Virus record (IMG/VR): IMGVR_UViG_3300022707_000474
Coordinates: 1 to 29,064 of that record
Reading direction: 5' to 3' (one strand)
From: a virus
DNA: 29,064 nucleotides
A program made the position numbers and the translations under genes. Under the pieces are notes generated by a model. The model ran no database searches and was not told the origin of the DNA. It saw only the letters and a list, made by a program, of their open reading frames with translations. Positions 7,233 to 14,271 of the stretch are shown here, in pieces. Positions within the stretch are counted from its first letter, which is position 1. Each line of letters begins with the position of its first letter.

Positions 7233-8069
7233 CTATAATCCTTGTGGCCAATTCTTGTGCTTGTTTCCATCGAGCGTAGACCCTGCTTTTTTCTTTCCTA
7301 CGCTCTCGCCCTGTTCGTTGAATTGGCCCCATTGTTTAAAAAAGAAATCGACGTTCGCTTCTGCGCATTGATCTCTAATTATTTTTGCCCACTCTGGATT
7401 CATTGGCCGAGCATTTGGCCCTGACTCGCCACCAACAACAACCCAGTCTAGCTTATGTAATCGACTATCAAAATAAACGCTCCTTATCAACGGTTCAGCG
7501 CTAACCCATCGAACGGCGGCGGGTGTATCGACTAAAAAAGGTATTCGTAAATCGTGTGTTACTTGATCTTCAACACTCACGCCAAGCCAGACATTTTTTA
7601 ATGGCAGGTTCAGCATGCTAGGCCAATTGACAGACTTATCGGTCATTTCATCCATGTGAACTGCTATTCTGGATTCCAATAATCCCATTTGGAAATATTT
7701 ATACATCCGCTCTGGTCGTTTGGTGAGGATTTGAAAGGTATGCTTTGGCGATAATGCCATCACTGCGAAAATCTTATCGATGTAATATTCTGGCACATTC
7801 TCATGGAACAAATCAGACATGGAATTAACGAACACCATCCGTGGTTTGGTCCATCTAATCGGCTGATCAAGCATCTTCTCGACAAGCTTAATCTTTCCGT
7901 TCCACTGGCCTCCTTTTGCAATTAATCCTTCATATGGCATGCCAACCCCTTTAAATCGATTGGCTACAGTTTCCGCATAGCAATTCATACAGCCTTCCGA
8001 AACCCTGGAACAACCTCTAATTGGATTCCATGTGGCATCCGTCCACTCAATTCCTGTTTTATCTCCCAT
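7233..8069 (-). CDS. DUF5131 (phage Gp37/Gp68 family) protein
   Basis: A 278-residue protein of the Gp37/Gp68 family, recognised by its opening: GIEWTDATWNPIRGCSRVSEGC and NCYAE. The three cysteines lie at 20, 27 and 30 (CX6CX2C), a spacing that suggests an iron-sulfur or metal site. Other family marks are FVNSMSDLFHENVP (about 80-93), ILTKRPERM (about 115-123), NVWLGVSVEDQ (about 158-168) and VVGGESGPNARPMNPEW. The alternating strands suit a TIM-barrel-like fold related to radical-SAM enzymes; that link is inference and the reaction is unknown. The length is typical. GAGGAG lies 8 bases before the ATG. It sits next to a tRNA-Cys in the same transcription unit. Confidence 0.88.
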   Translation of the reverse strand: MGDKTGIEWTDATWNPIRGCSRVSEGCMNCYAETVANRFKGVGMPYEGLIAKGGQWNGKIKLVEKMLDQPIRWTKPRMVFVNSMSDLFHENVPEYYIDKIFAVMALSPKHTFQILTKRPERMYKYFQMGLLESRIAVHMDEMTDKSVNWPSMLNLPLKNVWLGVSVEDQVTHDLRIPFLVDTPAAVRWVSAEPLIRSVYFDSRLHKLDWVVVGGESGPNARPMNPEWAKIIRDQCAEANVDFFFKQWGQFNEQGESVGKKKAGSTLDGNKHKNWPQGL

Positions 8070-8107
8070 AGTAATGACTCCTCATTGTTTATAGTTAGTT
8101 TTTTCTG

Positions 8108-8332
8108 CTAATTCATTTCAATATCTATAATCGCCTCTGGCCTTAAGCACAAGACATAAGGAGGCCCACTCGAAACGTCCGTTACTCTCGGTATCCCTCC
8201 CTTTTCTTCACAGCGCAACTCGGACGCTTCAGTTTGCTGCATCCTGGAGTGGACTATAGTGCCCAGCCAAATAAGCCATATCAATGATATTGCAATCAAT
8301 ATATAGAGCGCTCTATCGAGGGTTATATTCAT
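8108..8332 (-). CDS. Small single-pass membrane protein, 74 aa
   Basis: The N-terminus has one hydrophobic helix (about residues 7-26, rich in Leu, Ile and Trp) after MNITLDRA. A polar domain of about 48 residues follows, with two cysteines, CEEKGG and VLCLRPE, spaced to form one disulfide or metal pair. The topology is probably N-in with the domain in the periplasm. ATG 8332 overlaps the stop of the RHH gene (TGATG), so the two are co-translated. The family resembles small phage membrane proteins with a CxxxGGxP motif in the outer part; the function is unknown. Confidence 0.65.
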   Translation of the reverse strand: MNITLDRALYILIAISLIWLIWLGTIVHSRMQQTEASELRCEEKGGIPRVTDVSSGPPYVLCLRPEAIIDIEMN

Positions 8333-8481
8333 CACTTCAAATCCTTCTTAATAAGCCTGTCTATGTAATCAGACATGGTGATTTCCAGCTCTTCGCAGCG
8401 TTTTACCATCTTGGCTTTAATGGAAGGCTTGAGGTTGATTCCAACATGAGCTGTTCTGAGTTCTCGTTTAATCTTCGACAT
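8332..8481 (-). CDS. Ribbon-helix-helix (CopG/Arc-like) regulator, 49 aa
   Basis: A short protein with the layout of an RHH repressor: a basic N-terminus with a strand (LRTAHVGINL), then helix A (PSIKAKMVKRCEEL), a short turn (EITM) and helix B (SDYIDRLIKKDL). Its length is normal for the family, which binds DNA as dimers through the strand. It is the first gene of the leftward operon and lies next to two facing promoters and a palindrome, so it probably regulates that region. The direction of regulation is inference. A weak ribosome site precedes the ATG. Confidence 0.72.
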   Translation of the reverse strand: MSKIKRELRTAHVGINLKPSIKAKMVKRCEELEITMSDYIDRLIKKDLK

Positions 8482-8487
8482 TTTATC

Positions 8488-8516
8488 TTGACCTATATTG
8501 AATAATCATTTACTAT
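8488..8516 (+). promoter_or_regulatory. Rightward sigma70-type promoter
   Basis: TTGACC (8488-8493), a 17-base spacer and TACTAT (8511-8516) form a strong consensus-like promoter for the genes starting at 8567. The predicted start near 8523 leaves about 44 bases of leader. It faces a leftward promoter whose -10 box begins only 9 bases away. Confidence 0.7.
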
Positions 8517-8524
8517 TTGTTTGC

Positions 8525-8553
8525 AGTATAACGATTTATTAATAAATAATCAA
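8525..8553 (-). promoter_or_regulatory. Leftward sigma70-type promoter for the RHH operon
   Basis: Read on the minus strand, TTGATT (8553-8548), a 17-base spacer and TATACT (8530-8525) form a good promoter for the operon starting with the RHH gene at 8481. Its span faces the rightward promoter at 8488-8516, so one polymerase bound here should hinder the other. Confidence 0.68.
8534..8547. promoter_or_regulatory. 14-bp AT-rich palindrome, candidate operator
   Basis: ATTTATTAATAAAT is a perfect palindrome inside the spacer of the leftward promoter and just after the start point of the rightward one. Its position suits an operator for the RHH protein encoded next door, which would repress itself. 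AT-rich DNA can give palindromes by chance, so this is a candidate only. Confidence 0.45.
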
Positions 8554-8566
8554 ACGGAGAAGAGAA

Positions 8567-8752
8567 ATGTTATTCGATTTATTTTGTGCAGTGCTCGACC
8601 CAACCACATCAGTTGTCGGCGGCGTAACTGAGAACTATGCGGCCATTAAAGCTAGTCAGGCAGCAACAAGGAGGCTTTCTGAGATAAAAGATAGCGAGCT
8701 TAAAAGCGTGCAGATTGACTATTATCGCAAGAAGCTTAAAGAGTTAGAGTAA
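8567..8752 (+). CDS. Hypothetical protein, 61 aa
   Basis: A small protein with a mildly hydrophobic start (MLFDLFCAVLDP), then a Ser/Ala stretch, and a long charged helix (about residues 28-61, with KLKELE at the end) that may form a coiled coil. GGAGAAGAG lies a few bases before the ATG. It is the first gene downstream of the rightward promoter at 8488 and the opposite partner of the RHH operon. No family is recognised. Confidence 0.6.
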   Translation: MLFDLFCAVLDPTTSVVGGVTENYAAIKASQAATRRLSEIKDSELKSVQIDYYRKKLKELE

Positions 8753-8812
8753 ACCTAGATAATTTGCCTAATAAGCACTAACACCAAGGATGGCTATAAA
8801 CAGGAGAGAGTG

Positions 8813-8950
8813 ATGAAGGCGGTAAAAGATATGGGACCGACCAGCAAGACCACCATTGCACACCAGATGTGTGACATGGAAAGAAAGCATATTGAAATAT
8901 TGACTTGCGATAAATGCGGAAAGCTAAAGCGGTTCGTCGAGAGTATATGA
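8813..8950 (+). CDS. 45-aa CxxC protein
   Basis: A short ORF starting at ATG 8813, with AGGAG 7 bases upstream. It contains a helical centre (HQMCDMERKHIEI) and ends with TCDKCGKLKRFVESI, a half zinc ribbon. It is too short for one complete four-Cys site unless it dimerises or uses Cys20 and a His. It lies in line with the genes before and after it, with short gaps. Confidence 0.5.
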   Translation: MKAVKDMGPTSKTTIAHQMCDMERKHIEILTCDKCGKLKRFVESI

Positions 8951-8960
8951 GGTATAAGCA

Positions 8961-9164
8961 ATGAGCGATCACATAGAGTTTTTCAGAATAACAAAGGACG
9001 TAAAGATTAATATTGGTGATCCTGACTGGAATAACCCGGTAACCATTGAACAGCTCTATCAAGCCTTTAAGTCCAGGTTACTGGAAGAAACTAAGGAGCA
9101 GGCTGAGGAAGAGTTTCAGCAAGTTGTTTCTATGCTAATGAGAGGGGATGAGACGATTAATTAA
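8961..9164 (+). CDS. Hypothetical protein, 67 aa
   Basis: A small acidic protein, not recognised. The N-terminal half (DHIEFFRITKDVKINIGD) is beta-like. The C-terminal half is one long Glu-rich helix (LYQAFKSRLLEETKEQAEEE). It begins 10 bases after the preceding gene, with GAGG in the gap. Its end overlaps the end of the leftward gene at 9157 by 8 bases, tail to tail. Confidence 0.6.
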   Translation: MSDHIEFFRITKDVKINIGDPDWNNPVTIEQLYQAFKSRLLEETKEQAEEEFQQVVSMLMRGDETIN

Positions 9165-9378
9165 CCTTTCTTTTCAACATATCCAATACAGGTTTAAGCT
9201 CTCCAAAATCATTAATGTCATTCTCAATATCCTCTTCGTGCGCCATTACCCACTTTAAAACAGGCTCCATAGACTGAATAACAAGCTCTACAGCCTCAGC
9301 AGCTTCTTGAAATAGAACATACTTACCGTCTAATCGTTCTTTCATTACGAGTGAATTGGAGGGTTTAAAGCGTTTCAC
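9157..9378 (-). CDS. Hypothetical protein, 73 aa
   Basis: A small helical protein, not recognised: a basic start (MKRFKPSNSLVMKERLDGK), then two helices (FQEAAEAVELVIQSMEPVL and an acidic DIENDINDFGELKPVLDML). Its ATG overlaps the stop of the preceding gene as ATGA. It is the last gene of the leftward operon that starts near 11170. Confidence 0.6.
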   Translation of the reverse strand: MKRFKPSNSLVMKERLDGKYVLFQEAAEAVELVIQSMEPVLKWVMAHEEDIENDINDFGELKPVLDMLKRKVN

Positions 9379-9629
9379 GTTACATCCTCTACTATTTCAT
9401 CATCCATAAAAAAAATTGGCTCAGGGGTAATAAGATGAAAATATTCAAATTTAGGGAAGCGCCCTACATGATCGAAGGAAAGACCGGTAGGTGATCTGTG
9501 GTAGAAGTCAATGCTCCCATCGTCACTTACTTGGACTGAATAGGCGGAAATGATCACATGTTTATCTTTATCCAGTTGTAGATGAAAGGATCGCTCAAGT
9601 TCATTATGTGTACGTATTTTAGAAATCAT
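9375..9629 (-). CDS. Hypothetical protein, 84 aa
   Basis: A mostly beta-strand protein, not recognised. It has a His-rich centre (SIDFYHRSPTGLSFDHVGRF, EYFHLITPEP) and an acidic end. I chose ATG 9629, with GGAG 7 bases upstream; a GTG one codon earlier would sit too close. It lies between two leftward genes, with 21 bases to the one upstream. Confidence 0.6.
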   Translation of the reverse strand: MISKIRTHNELERSFHLQLDKDKHVIISAYSVQVSDDGSIDFYHRSPTGLSFDHVGRFPKFEYFHLITPEPIFFMDDEIVEDVT

Positions 9630-9650
9630 CACTTCACTCCATACAGTTGA

Positions 9651-10019
9651 CTAAGATAGACGGGCATATTCGTCTTCAGTAAAGTACGTATCTTTGAATA
9701 TGTCGGGCTTGCACGGGTAAAATTCTCCCTTAATTCCTTTGATAATCCAGTCAGCAGGACAAACAATATGACCCCCTTCCAGCGTATCGATCCAGCCGTG
9801 GTTATGCATTATGTCTGAGCAGTGCCGGCAGAAATCAGTACCGTTTGTCTTTGGGTTTCGGTAGCGCCGCACCACCTTTCCTTCGCTTAAAAAAGGCTCC
9901 CGTTCTGGCGCTCCAGCACCGCTAGGAGCAACCATTTCACAGATGTCCTCTGGATGATCGCCATTTTTAAACCATTGGTCAGCGTCTATTGCTACTGGCT
10001 TTTTAATAAATTTAGGCAT
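9651..10019 (-). CDS. Conserved phage protein, PGDYG-type, 122 aa
   Basis: This belongs to a widespread phage family that opens with a KKPVxIDAxQW strand and ends with W-I-x-TLEGGHIV, a DWIIKGIKGEFYPCKPDIF block and a short TYFTEDEYARL tail. All of these are clear here. The centre has CRHC (about 64-67) and NHGW, a probable metal site found in the longer members. No biochemical role is known to me, and such genes sit in early or accessory regions. Its start overlaps the end of the preceding gene by 8 bases. In this copy the usual GD before W is AD (PADWIIKG). Confidence 0.82.
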   Translation of the reverse strand: MPKFIKKPVAIDADQWFKNGDHPEDICEMVAPSGAGAPEREPFLSEGKVVRRYRNPKTNGTDFCRHCSDIMHNHGWIDTLEGGHIVCPADWIIKGIKGEFYPCKPDIFKDTYFTEDEYARLS

Positions 10020-10299
10020 TGCTTATTTCCTCTTCAATAATCTGAGCGGCTAAAATAGTGTTTTCATCTGTAAGCAGCTTTATCGTGCCAAACCCTTCGA
10101 TAGGCGCGCTTGTAGCGATGCATTGAGTAGGGTGTGTTCTATATATTCCGTCCCCTTTATTAAGTTCAGAAAGAGCCTGCAATTGTGTCATTGTCTTAAT
10201 CGCTCCTGTGAATTTATCCAGGTACTCTTTTGCATTGTCTATAGATTTGCGATTTTTTGCTTTGTTGTCAGAGTTCATTGCTCTTTTGACTAAATCCAT
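10012..10299 (-). CDS. Hypothetical protein, 95 aa
   Basis: A small protein with a helical, basic N-terminus (about residues 1-50) and a beta-like C-terminal half ending in a short acidic helix (AAQIIEEEISNA). No family is recognised. The ATG overlaps the preceding stop (TGATG) and GGAGGGAGAG lies just upstream, inside the end of that gene, so coupling is clear. Confidence 0.6.
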   Translation of the reverse strand: MDLVKRAMNSDNKAKNRKSIDNAKEYLDKFTGAIKTMTQLQALSELNKGDGIYRTHPTQCIATSAPIEGFGTIKLLTDENTILAAQIIEEEISNA

Positions 10300-11009
10300 C
10301 ACTCTCCCTCCAGTTTTTTGGTTGTACTAATCACCCAGTCCAGGCCCAGCGTCAACTCATCACTTAATGTAATAAGCTCGCTATCAGGTAACTCGGCTAG
10401 CTTTCTCAGCTTATCCAGGGCCGAGACAGCACGGCTGTAGGTGTATCTTTCTTTGTCAGGAGAGATGATAGTGCCCTCTACTTTAAGTTCGAAGTAGGCA
10501 GCTTCACCAGACAAGCCACCGAGCCTAAGATCGCCTATGGCCCACTCCTTAGACAAAAAGGCAGCGGGCTTGTTAAACTTATAAAAGTCACGGGAAGAAC
10601 GGAATACTTCGGAGATATAATGCATAGTCTCATAAACAATCTCACCCTCTCCTTTGTGTTTAGCTGCCAGTGCTTTTAATACGGCTTCGTGTAATTCGAC
10701 GCCTACAAGTTTTGGAGTGGCATTCCTGATGACGGTCTCATCGGTCCACTTAAAGCATAGGAACTGGCGGTCTGTTTTCTGCACGGAGGTATCCTGTGAT
10801 AATTCAGCCACTATCTCGCTAAATCTTTCTACGAGAATGCCTACATTAATCGCGTCAGATAGACGACCCATTTCTTCCTCTGAGTCTTCATCCCACTTCT
10901 TCCATTCCGCTGACAGAGACTCATGAACTGGCCTAATGGTTTTCTCATTGGCTTTTATGATTCGTAATAACGTAGCTGCTTTGTATGCTACGGCGCCTTT
11001 ATTTTTCAT
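10299..11009 (-). CDS. Hypothetical protein, 236 aa
   Basis: The largest unknown protein of the accessory block. It begins with a helix (AYKAATLLRIIKANEKTIRPV), runs through acidic helices (EWKKWDEDSEEEMGRLSDA), and has a single cysteine near residue 85 (QFLCFKW). A Ser/Leu-rich part from about residue 150 ends in long helices (SRAVSALDKLRKLAELPDS). There is no signal peptide, membrane segment or nucleotide-binding motif. ATG 11009 overlaps the stop of a small HTH-like gene. I do not recognise the family; a soluble, mainly helical protein is all that can be said. Confidence 0.65.
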   Translation of the reverse strand: MKNKGAVAYKAATLLRIIKANEKTIRPVHESLSAEWKKWDEDSEEEMGRLSDAINVGILVERFSEIVAELSQDTSVQKTDRQFLCFKWTDETVIRNATPKLVGVELHEAVLKALAAKHKGEGEIVYETMHYISEVFRSSRDFYKFNKPAAFLSKEWAIGDLRLGGLSGEAAYFELKVEGTIISPDKERYTYSRAVSALDKLRKLAELPDSELITLSDELTLGLDWVISTTKKLEGE

Positions 11010-11170
11010 TCTTCCTTATCTCCCATAGCCTCGATCATCTTATTTAACTTGTCGTGCTTTTTAGAGTCGGCAGTCATTCTTTCATAGGTTTTACGCGAGA
11101 TATGCCAATAAGAAAGGAGGTCTTCGACTAAAAAGCCTTTTCCGTGAAGGATAGAGGTGAATTTATTCAA
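11006..11170 (-). CDS. Small HTH-like protein, 54 aa (TTG start)
   Basis: The frame is open from TTG 11170, with AGGT 7 bases upstream, to a TGA that overlaps the next gene's ATG. Residues about 11-34 (KGFLVEDLLSYWHISRKTYERM) look like a helix-turn-helix, followed by a basic stretch and a closing helix (KLNKMIEAM). This recalls short DNA-binding phage proteins whose recognition helix contains SRKTYERW. It would be the first gene of the leftward operon and lies just after a promoter. The rare start codon is the weak point. Confidence 0.5.
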   Translation of the reverse strand: MNKFTSILHGKGFLVEDLLSYWHISRKTYERMTADSKKHDKLNKMIEAMGDKEE

Positions 11171-11226
11171 TATTGATACCTACATTTTGTATGTGTTGGC
11201 CCCCAATGAGCGTCAAGCACCCCCAT

Positions 11227-11254
11227 ATTGTACGCCATCTTGTCGGTATTTCAA
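11227..11254 (-). promoter_or_regulatory. Leftward sigma70-type promoter
   Basis: On the minus strand, TTGAAA (11254-11249), a 16-base spacer and TACAAT (11232-11227) form a good promoter about 50 bases before the TTG of the small HTH-like gene. A second, weaker option (TTGACG near 11215) lies downstream of it. Confidence 0.6.
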
Positions 11255-11277
11255 ATAGTTGTGTGCAGTTTTATAAT
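11249..11277 (+). promoter_or_regulatory. Candidate rightward late promoter before scaffold
   Basis: A perfect TATAAT (11272-11277) lies 71 bases before the scaffold ATG at 11349, with a poor -35 (TTTCAA, 11249-11254) at 17 bases. The weak -35 suggests it needs an activator or a phage factor. A 6-bp inverted repeat (AAGGTT/AACCTT, 11284-11302) directly follows and could be a regulator site. The region 11171-11348 has no gene apart from these signals. Confidence 0.45.
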
Positions 11278-11348
11278 TAGCCAAAGGTTCACGGCAAACC
11301 TTAATTGCTGGCATGGTAGAAATACCACACCTTTTAAAGGGCTGAGTT

Positions 11349-12170
11349 ATGAGTGATGAGCTACAAACCGGCGATGCGGCTGTGGAAACCACGCCAATTC
11401 CCGAAGACCAGGAAGCTGGAGCAGATTTAGCAACTGCTACTGAAGGGCAACAGGAATCAAACGCTCAGGTTGACGAAGCGGCTGCGAAACAAGCACAAGC
11501 GCAAGAAGCCACTCAAAAGGTTATTAACGAAAAGCACTACCAAGCCAAGCAAGCAGAGCGAGAGCGAGATGATGCTTTAGCCCAAGTTGCTAAGTTTGAG
11601 CAGGACAAGAGAGAGTCTGAAGCGGCGCGAGTCGGTGAAATTCCCCCTATTCCTGATGAATTCGATGATAACTTTAAAGAGAAAATGGTTTTACGTGACG
11701 AGGCGATTGCGAACAAGGCACACCACGAACACAGCGAAGCGGCTTATCAGCAAAGCCTCCAAGACCAACAGGCACAAGAGGTACAACGGCAAAACGCAGT
11801 ATTCCAACAGGCTTCGGTAAGTTACAACGCCAGGGCCTTAGAGCTTGGAATTGATACGCAAGAATTGCAAGCAGCCGGTAATCAGGTAGTTAGTTATGGC
11901 CTTACTCCTCAGCTGACAATGAACATTTTGGCTGATAAAGACGGACCATTGATTACTAAGTTTTTGGCCGCTAACCCTATGGAAGCTTTTAATCTGGCAA
12001 ACATGTCAGAGTTTCAACAAGGAGCAGCCATAGAAGCCATTCGTGCTAAAGCCGACTCTCTTAAGCCGAAAACAAGTAATACGCCCAATCCGCCCGACAT
12101 TTTGTCAGGCAATGGTGCTGAAGTGGATACAAACAAATATCCAAACAGTAAGGGGGCGACATTTTCATGA
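11349..12170 (+). CDS. Capsid scaffolding protein (P22 gp8-like role)
   Basis: A 273-residue, highly helical, acidic protein rich in Ala, Gln and Glu. It lies directly before the coat gene, the position of scaffolding proteins, which fill the procapsid and guide coat assembly. A long coiled coil is likely from about residue 40 to 165. The C-terminus has a PDILSGNGAE and KGATFS ending seen in scaffolds of this phage group. P22 gp8 is about 303 residues. Sequence matching in scaffolds is weak, so the call rests mainly on position and composition. The start ATG opens a new transcription unit after the accessory block. Confidence 0.8.
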   Translation: MSDELQTGDAAVETTPIPEDQEAGADLATATEGQQESNAQVDEAAAKQAQAQEATQKVINEKHYQAKQAERERDDALAQVAKFEQDKRESEAARVGEIPPIPDEFDDNFKEKMVLRDEAIANKAHHEHSEAAYQQSLQDQQAQEVQRQNAVFQQASVSYNARALELGIDTQELQAAGNQVVSYGLTPQLTMNILADKDGPLITKFLAANPMEAFNLANMSEFQQGAAIEAIRAKADSLKPKTSNTPNPPDILSGNGAEVDTNKYPNSKGATFS

Positions 12171-12187
12171 ATTAAGGAGCCACACTC

Positions 12188-13463
12188 ATGGCCAACAGTT
12201 TTAATACCTTTACGCTAGAGATAGCGAAACAATTCCTTGAGGGCTTTGAGTCCGCAAGAATCCTTTCAAAGAACGTTAATACCCAGTTGCTTCAGATTCA
12301 ATCCCGATACCGGCGACACCTTCGACTTCAAACGCCCTACTGATTATCTTGCTATTGAAACTGCCACTGGTGACGTTTCCGGCGCTACCGCGTCAGACAT
12401 CATTACTGGTCGTGCTTCTGGAGTCGTTCAGAACTACATCACTTCTTTTGTAGATTTTGACGAAGCCGATCAAGCACTTAAGATGGGTAATCTCGACGAA
12501 CTGCTTGCCCCGATGTCTACTCGCGTTGTTACTCGCCTAGAAACTAACTTCGGTAAGTTCATGGTGAAAAATGTGGGCTTGCTAGCAGGTACTCCAGGTA
12601 CTGCAATAACTACTTGGTCTGATGTGGCGGCTGCTACGGCCATTATGAAGGCTACAGGTGTCCCTCAAGACGCTATGTGGGTTCTAGCAGTTAACTCCTT
12701 CACTCAGATTGCATTAGCCGATATCCAGCGTTCTTTAGGCTCTGGTGGTGTATCGGGTGAGTTGGTTTCAGAAGCTCATCGCCAAGCAATCATCAGCGAT
12801 AACTTCGGTGGTTTACGTGTAATGACGGCTGATACTTTAGCCAGTCATGCTACTTTCACCGACGCCGACCGTGCGGGTACATTAACGGCCAACCCAGATG
12901 TTACCTATAACACGGCTAAAAACACCATGACACAGGTTCTAGCTGTTACCGCGTTTGGTGCAAACACTGTTGTAGCGGCTGGTGAAGTGATTCGTATCGC
13001 TGGTCGTAACCGTCTAAATTTAGCTACTCGTGAGCTATTGATAGACGGCTCTGCCTCAGCGGTTGAGTTTACAGGGACCGTGACTACGGATGTTACTCTA
13101 GGTGCTTCAGGCGAAGGTAATATCACTATTACTGGTCCTGCGATCTTCGAGACAGGCTCAGGCGCTGGTGCTTACAACACGGTTGATACTGCTCCGCTTT
13201 CTGGTGACGTTGTTACCTTGCTAGGCGCGGCATCCTTAAATGTCCAGCCCAACTTGTTCTGGCATAAAAACGCCTTCTCAATCGGCTCTGTGCCAATGAA
13301 ACGGTTGTTCTCCACTGATACCTTCGCGAAAACAGCGGATGGCCTTCAGATTCGGGTATCGCAAGGTGCTGGATTCTTGGAGAACACCAACAAGGTCAGG
13401 ATTGATATACGGCCTGCCTTTGCTGCACTTCAACCATTTTTTGCTGGGCAGCTTCACGGGTAA
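12188..13463 (+). pseudogene. Major coat protein (P22 gp5-like), frameshifted as read
   Basis: The protein forms the capsid shell. The natural start is ATG 12188, with AAGGAG upstream. It encodes MANSFNTFTLEIAKQFLEGF through NVNTQLL, the normal N-terminus of the family. This frame runs into TGA at 12341. The rest of the coat protein (RFNPDTGDTFDFKRPTDYL onward, about 390 residues) lies in the +1 frame from about 12294. In relatives I recall, about two residues sit between the LL and F positions. A net loss of about 5 bases near 12293 therefore explains the join better than an engineered slip. Known family marks follow: SDIITGRASGVVQNY, DELLAPMSTRVVTRLE and HRQAIISDNFGGLRV. Without repair, no full coat protein is made. 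Confidence 0.85.
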
Positions 13464-13475
13464 GTAACCACTAAC

Positions 13476-13505
13476 ATGGGCTTGGATTTCTCTGAGCCCA
13501 TTTTC
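13476..13505 (+). terminator. Hairpin after coat gene, likely attenuating terminator
   Basis: ATGGGCT (13476-13482) pairs perfectly with AGCCCAT (13495-13501) across a 12-base loop, followed by TTTC. The T run is short, so it probably lowers rather than ends transcription after the coat gene. Such hairpins behind coat genes are common and help to give more coat mRNA than tail mRNA. Confidence 0.65.
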
Positions 13506-13521
13506 ACTTCAAGGACACACT

Positions 13522-13785
13522 ATGAATCTATTGACTGAATGGCAAAAACCTAGCGGGATGCGCGTTGAACTTAACGACGAAGAAGCAACCGTTGAAATGG
13601 CCCGAAAATTAGGTTGGGTTCCCTTTGCCGATACAGAAGAAGGGCTCGCTGAGGCCAAAGAGATTTTGGCAGAGAAAGAGCGAAGGGCAGAAGAAACCGT
13701 AAACGCGGCAGAACAAAATCAATCTGCATTGAAGCCCGTAGAAGTAAAGCGTAAGCCTGGACGTCCGGCTAAAGACGCTGCGTAG
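13522..13785 (+). CDS. Small protein after coat, 87 aa, with basic AT-hook-like tail
   Basis: A charged helical protein with an acidic body (EEATVEMARKLGWVPFADTEE, EAKEILAEKERRAEE). It ends with KRKPGRPAKDAA, an AT-hook-like KxGRPxK motif that can bind the minor groove of AT-rich DNA. Its place between the coat and gp4 genes is where head-associated small proteins often lie, so it may be a capsid or head-completion component. The function is inference. It starts after the coat-gene hairpin. Confidence 0.6.
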   Translation: MNLLTEWQKPSGMRVELNDEEATVEMARKLGWVPFADTEEGLAEAKEILAEKERRAEETVNAAEQNQSALKPVEVKRKPGRPAKDAA

Positions 13786-13794
13786 GCGTGAGAT

Positions 13795-14271
13795 ATGGCA
13801 GATGCTGCTGAAGTAACCAAAGCAATATTACAAGAAATACTTGTCCATGGTGCCGAGTCAGAACTTGAGGCCGTTGAGTTTCAGGACACTGTTTTCGCCA
13901 TGAATAACTACATGACGGCCCTGGATGCTAAAGGGGTCAGTTTAGGTTATACGGTGGTGTCTGATTTGGGTGACCCTGTAACCGTTCCTGCTGGCGCATT
14001 AATGGGACTGATCAAGAATGTAGCCCTGGCCATGATTCCTCAGTTTGGCGGCACTATCGACGCACAATTACGAGAAGACGCACGGTTTGGGATGCAAGCC
14101 ATGTTCAAACTTGGAACAACTATTCAGCCTACCGCCTTTCCTAGTACGTTACCTCTCGGCTCTGGTAATGAGAACGAGTTTAGTGACTTCGAGCGTACAT
14201 TCTTCCCAGGAACGGATGAAAATGTCTTGACCGAAACCAATCAAAATATTGCATTAGAGTCTGACACATGA
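13795..14271 (+). CDS. Tail accessory factor (P22 gp4-like)
   Basis: A 158-residue protein, close to P22 gp4 (about 166), which forms the ring below the portal that joins the tail. The pattern matches: an N-terminal helix, a central NNYMTALDAKG helix, the GLIKNVALAMIPQFG segment, an AREDARFGMQAM-type helix, and the closing PSTLPLGSGNENE with FFPG. In P22 the related end reads PYPSRMPTGSGN and HYFPG. Position after coat supports it. It binds the portal in the finished head; the phage P22 protein also has muramidase activity, but I cannot judge that here. Confidence 0.85.
   Translation: MADAAEVTKAILQEILVHGAESELEAVEFQDTVFAMNNYMTALDAKGVSLGYTVVSDLGDPVTVPAGALMGLIKNVALAMIPQFGGTIDAQLREDARFGMQAMFKLGTTIQPTAFPSTLPLGSGNENEFSDFERTFFPGTDENVLTETNQNIALESDT

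Noticed and set aside
7150-7371. 73-aa rightward ORF
   Set aside because: It covers the tRNA-Cys gene and the end of DUF5131 in antisense; it is a shadow.
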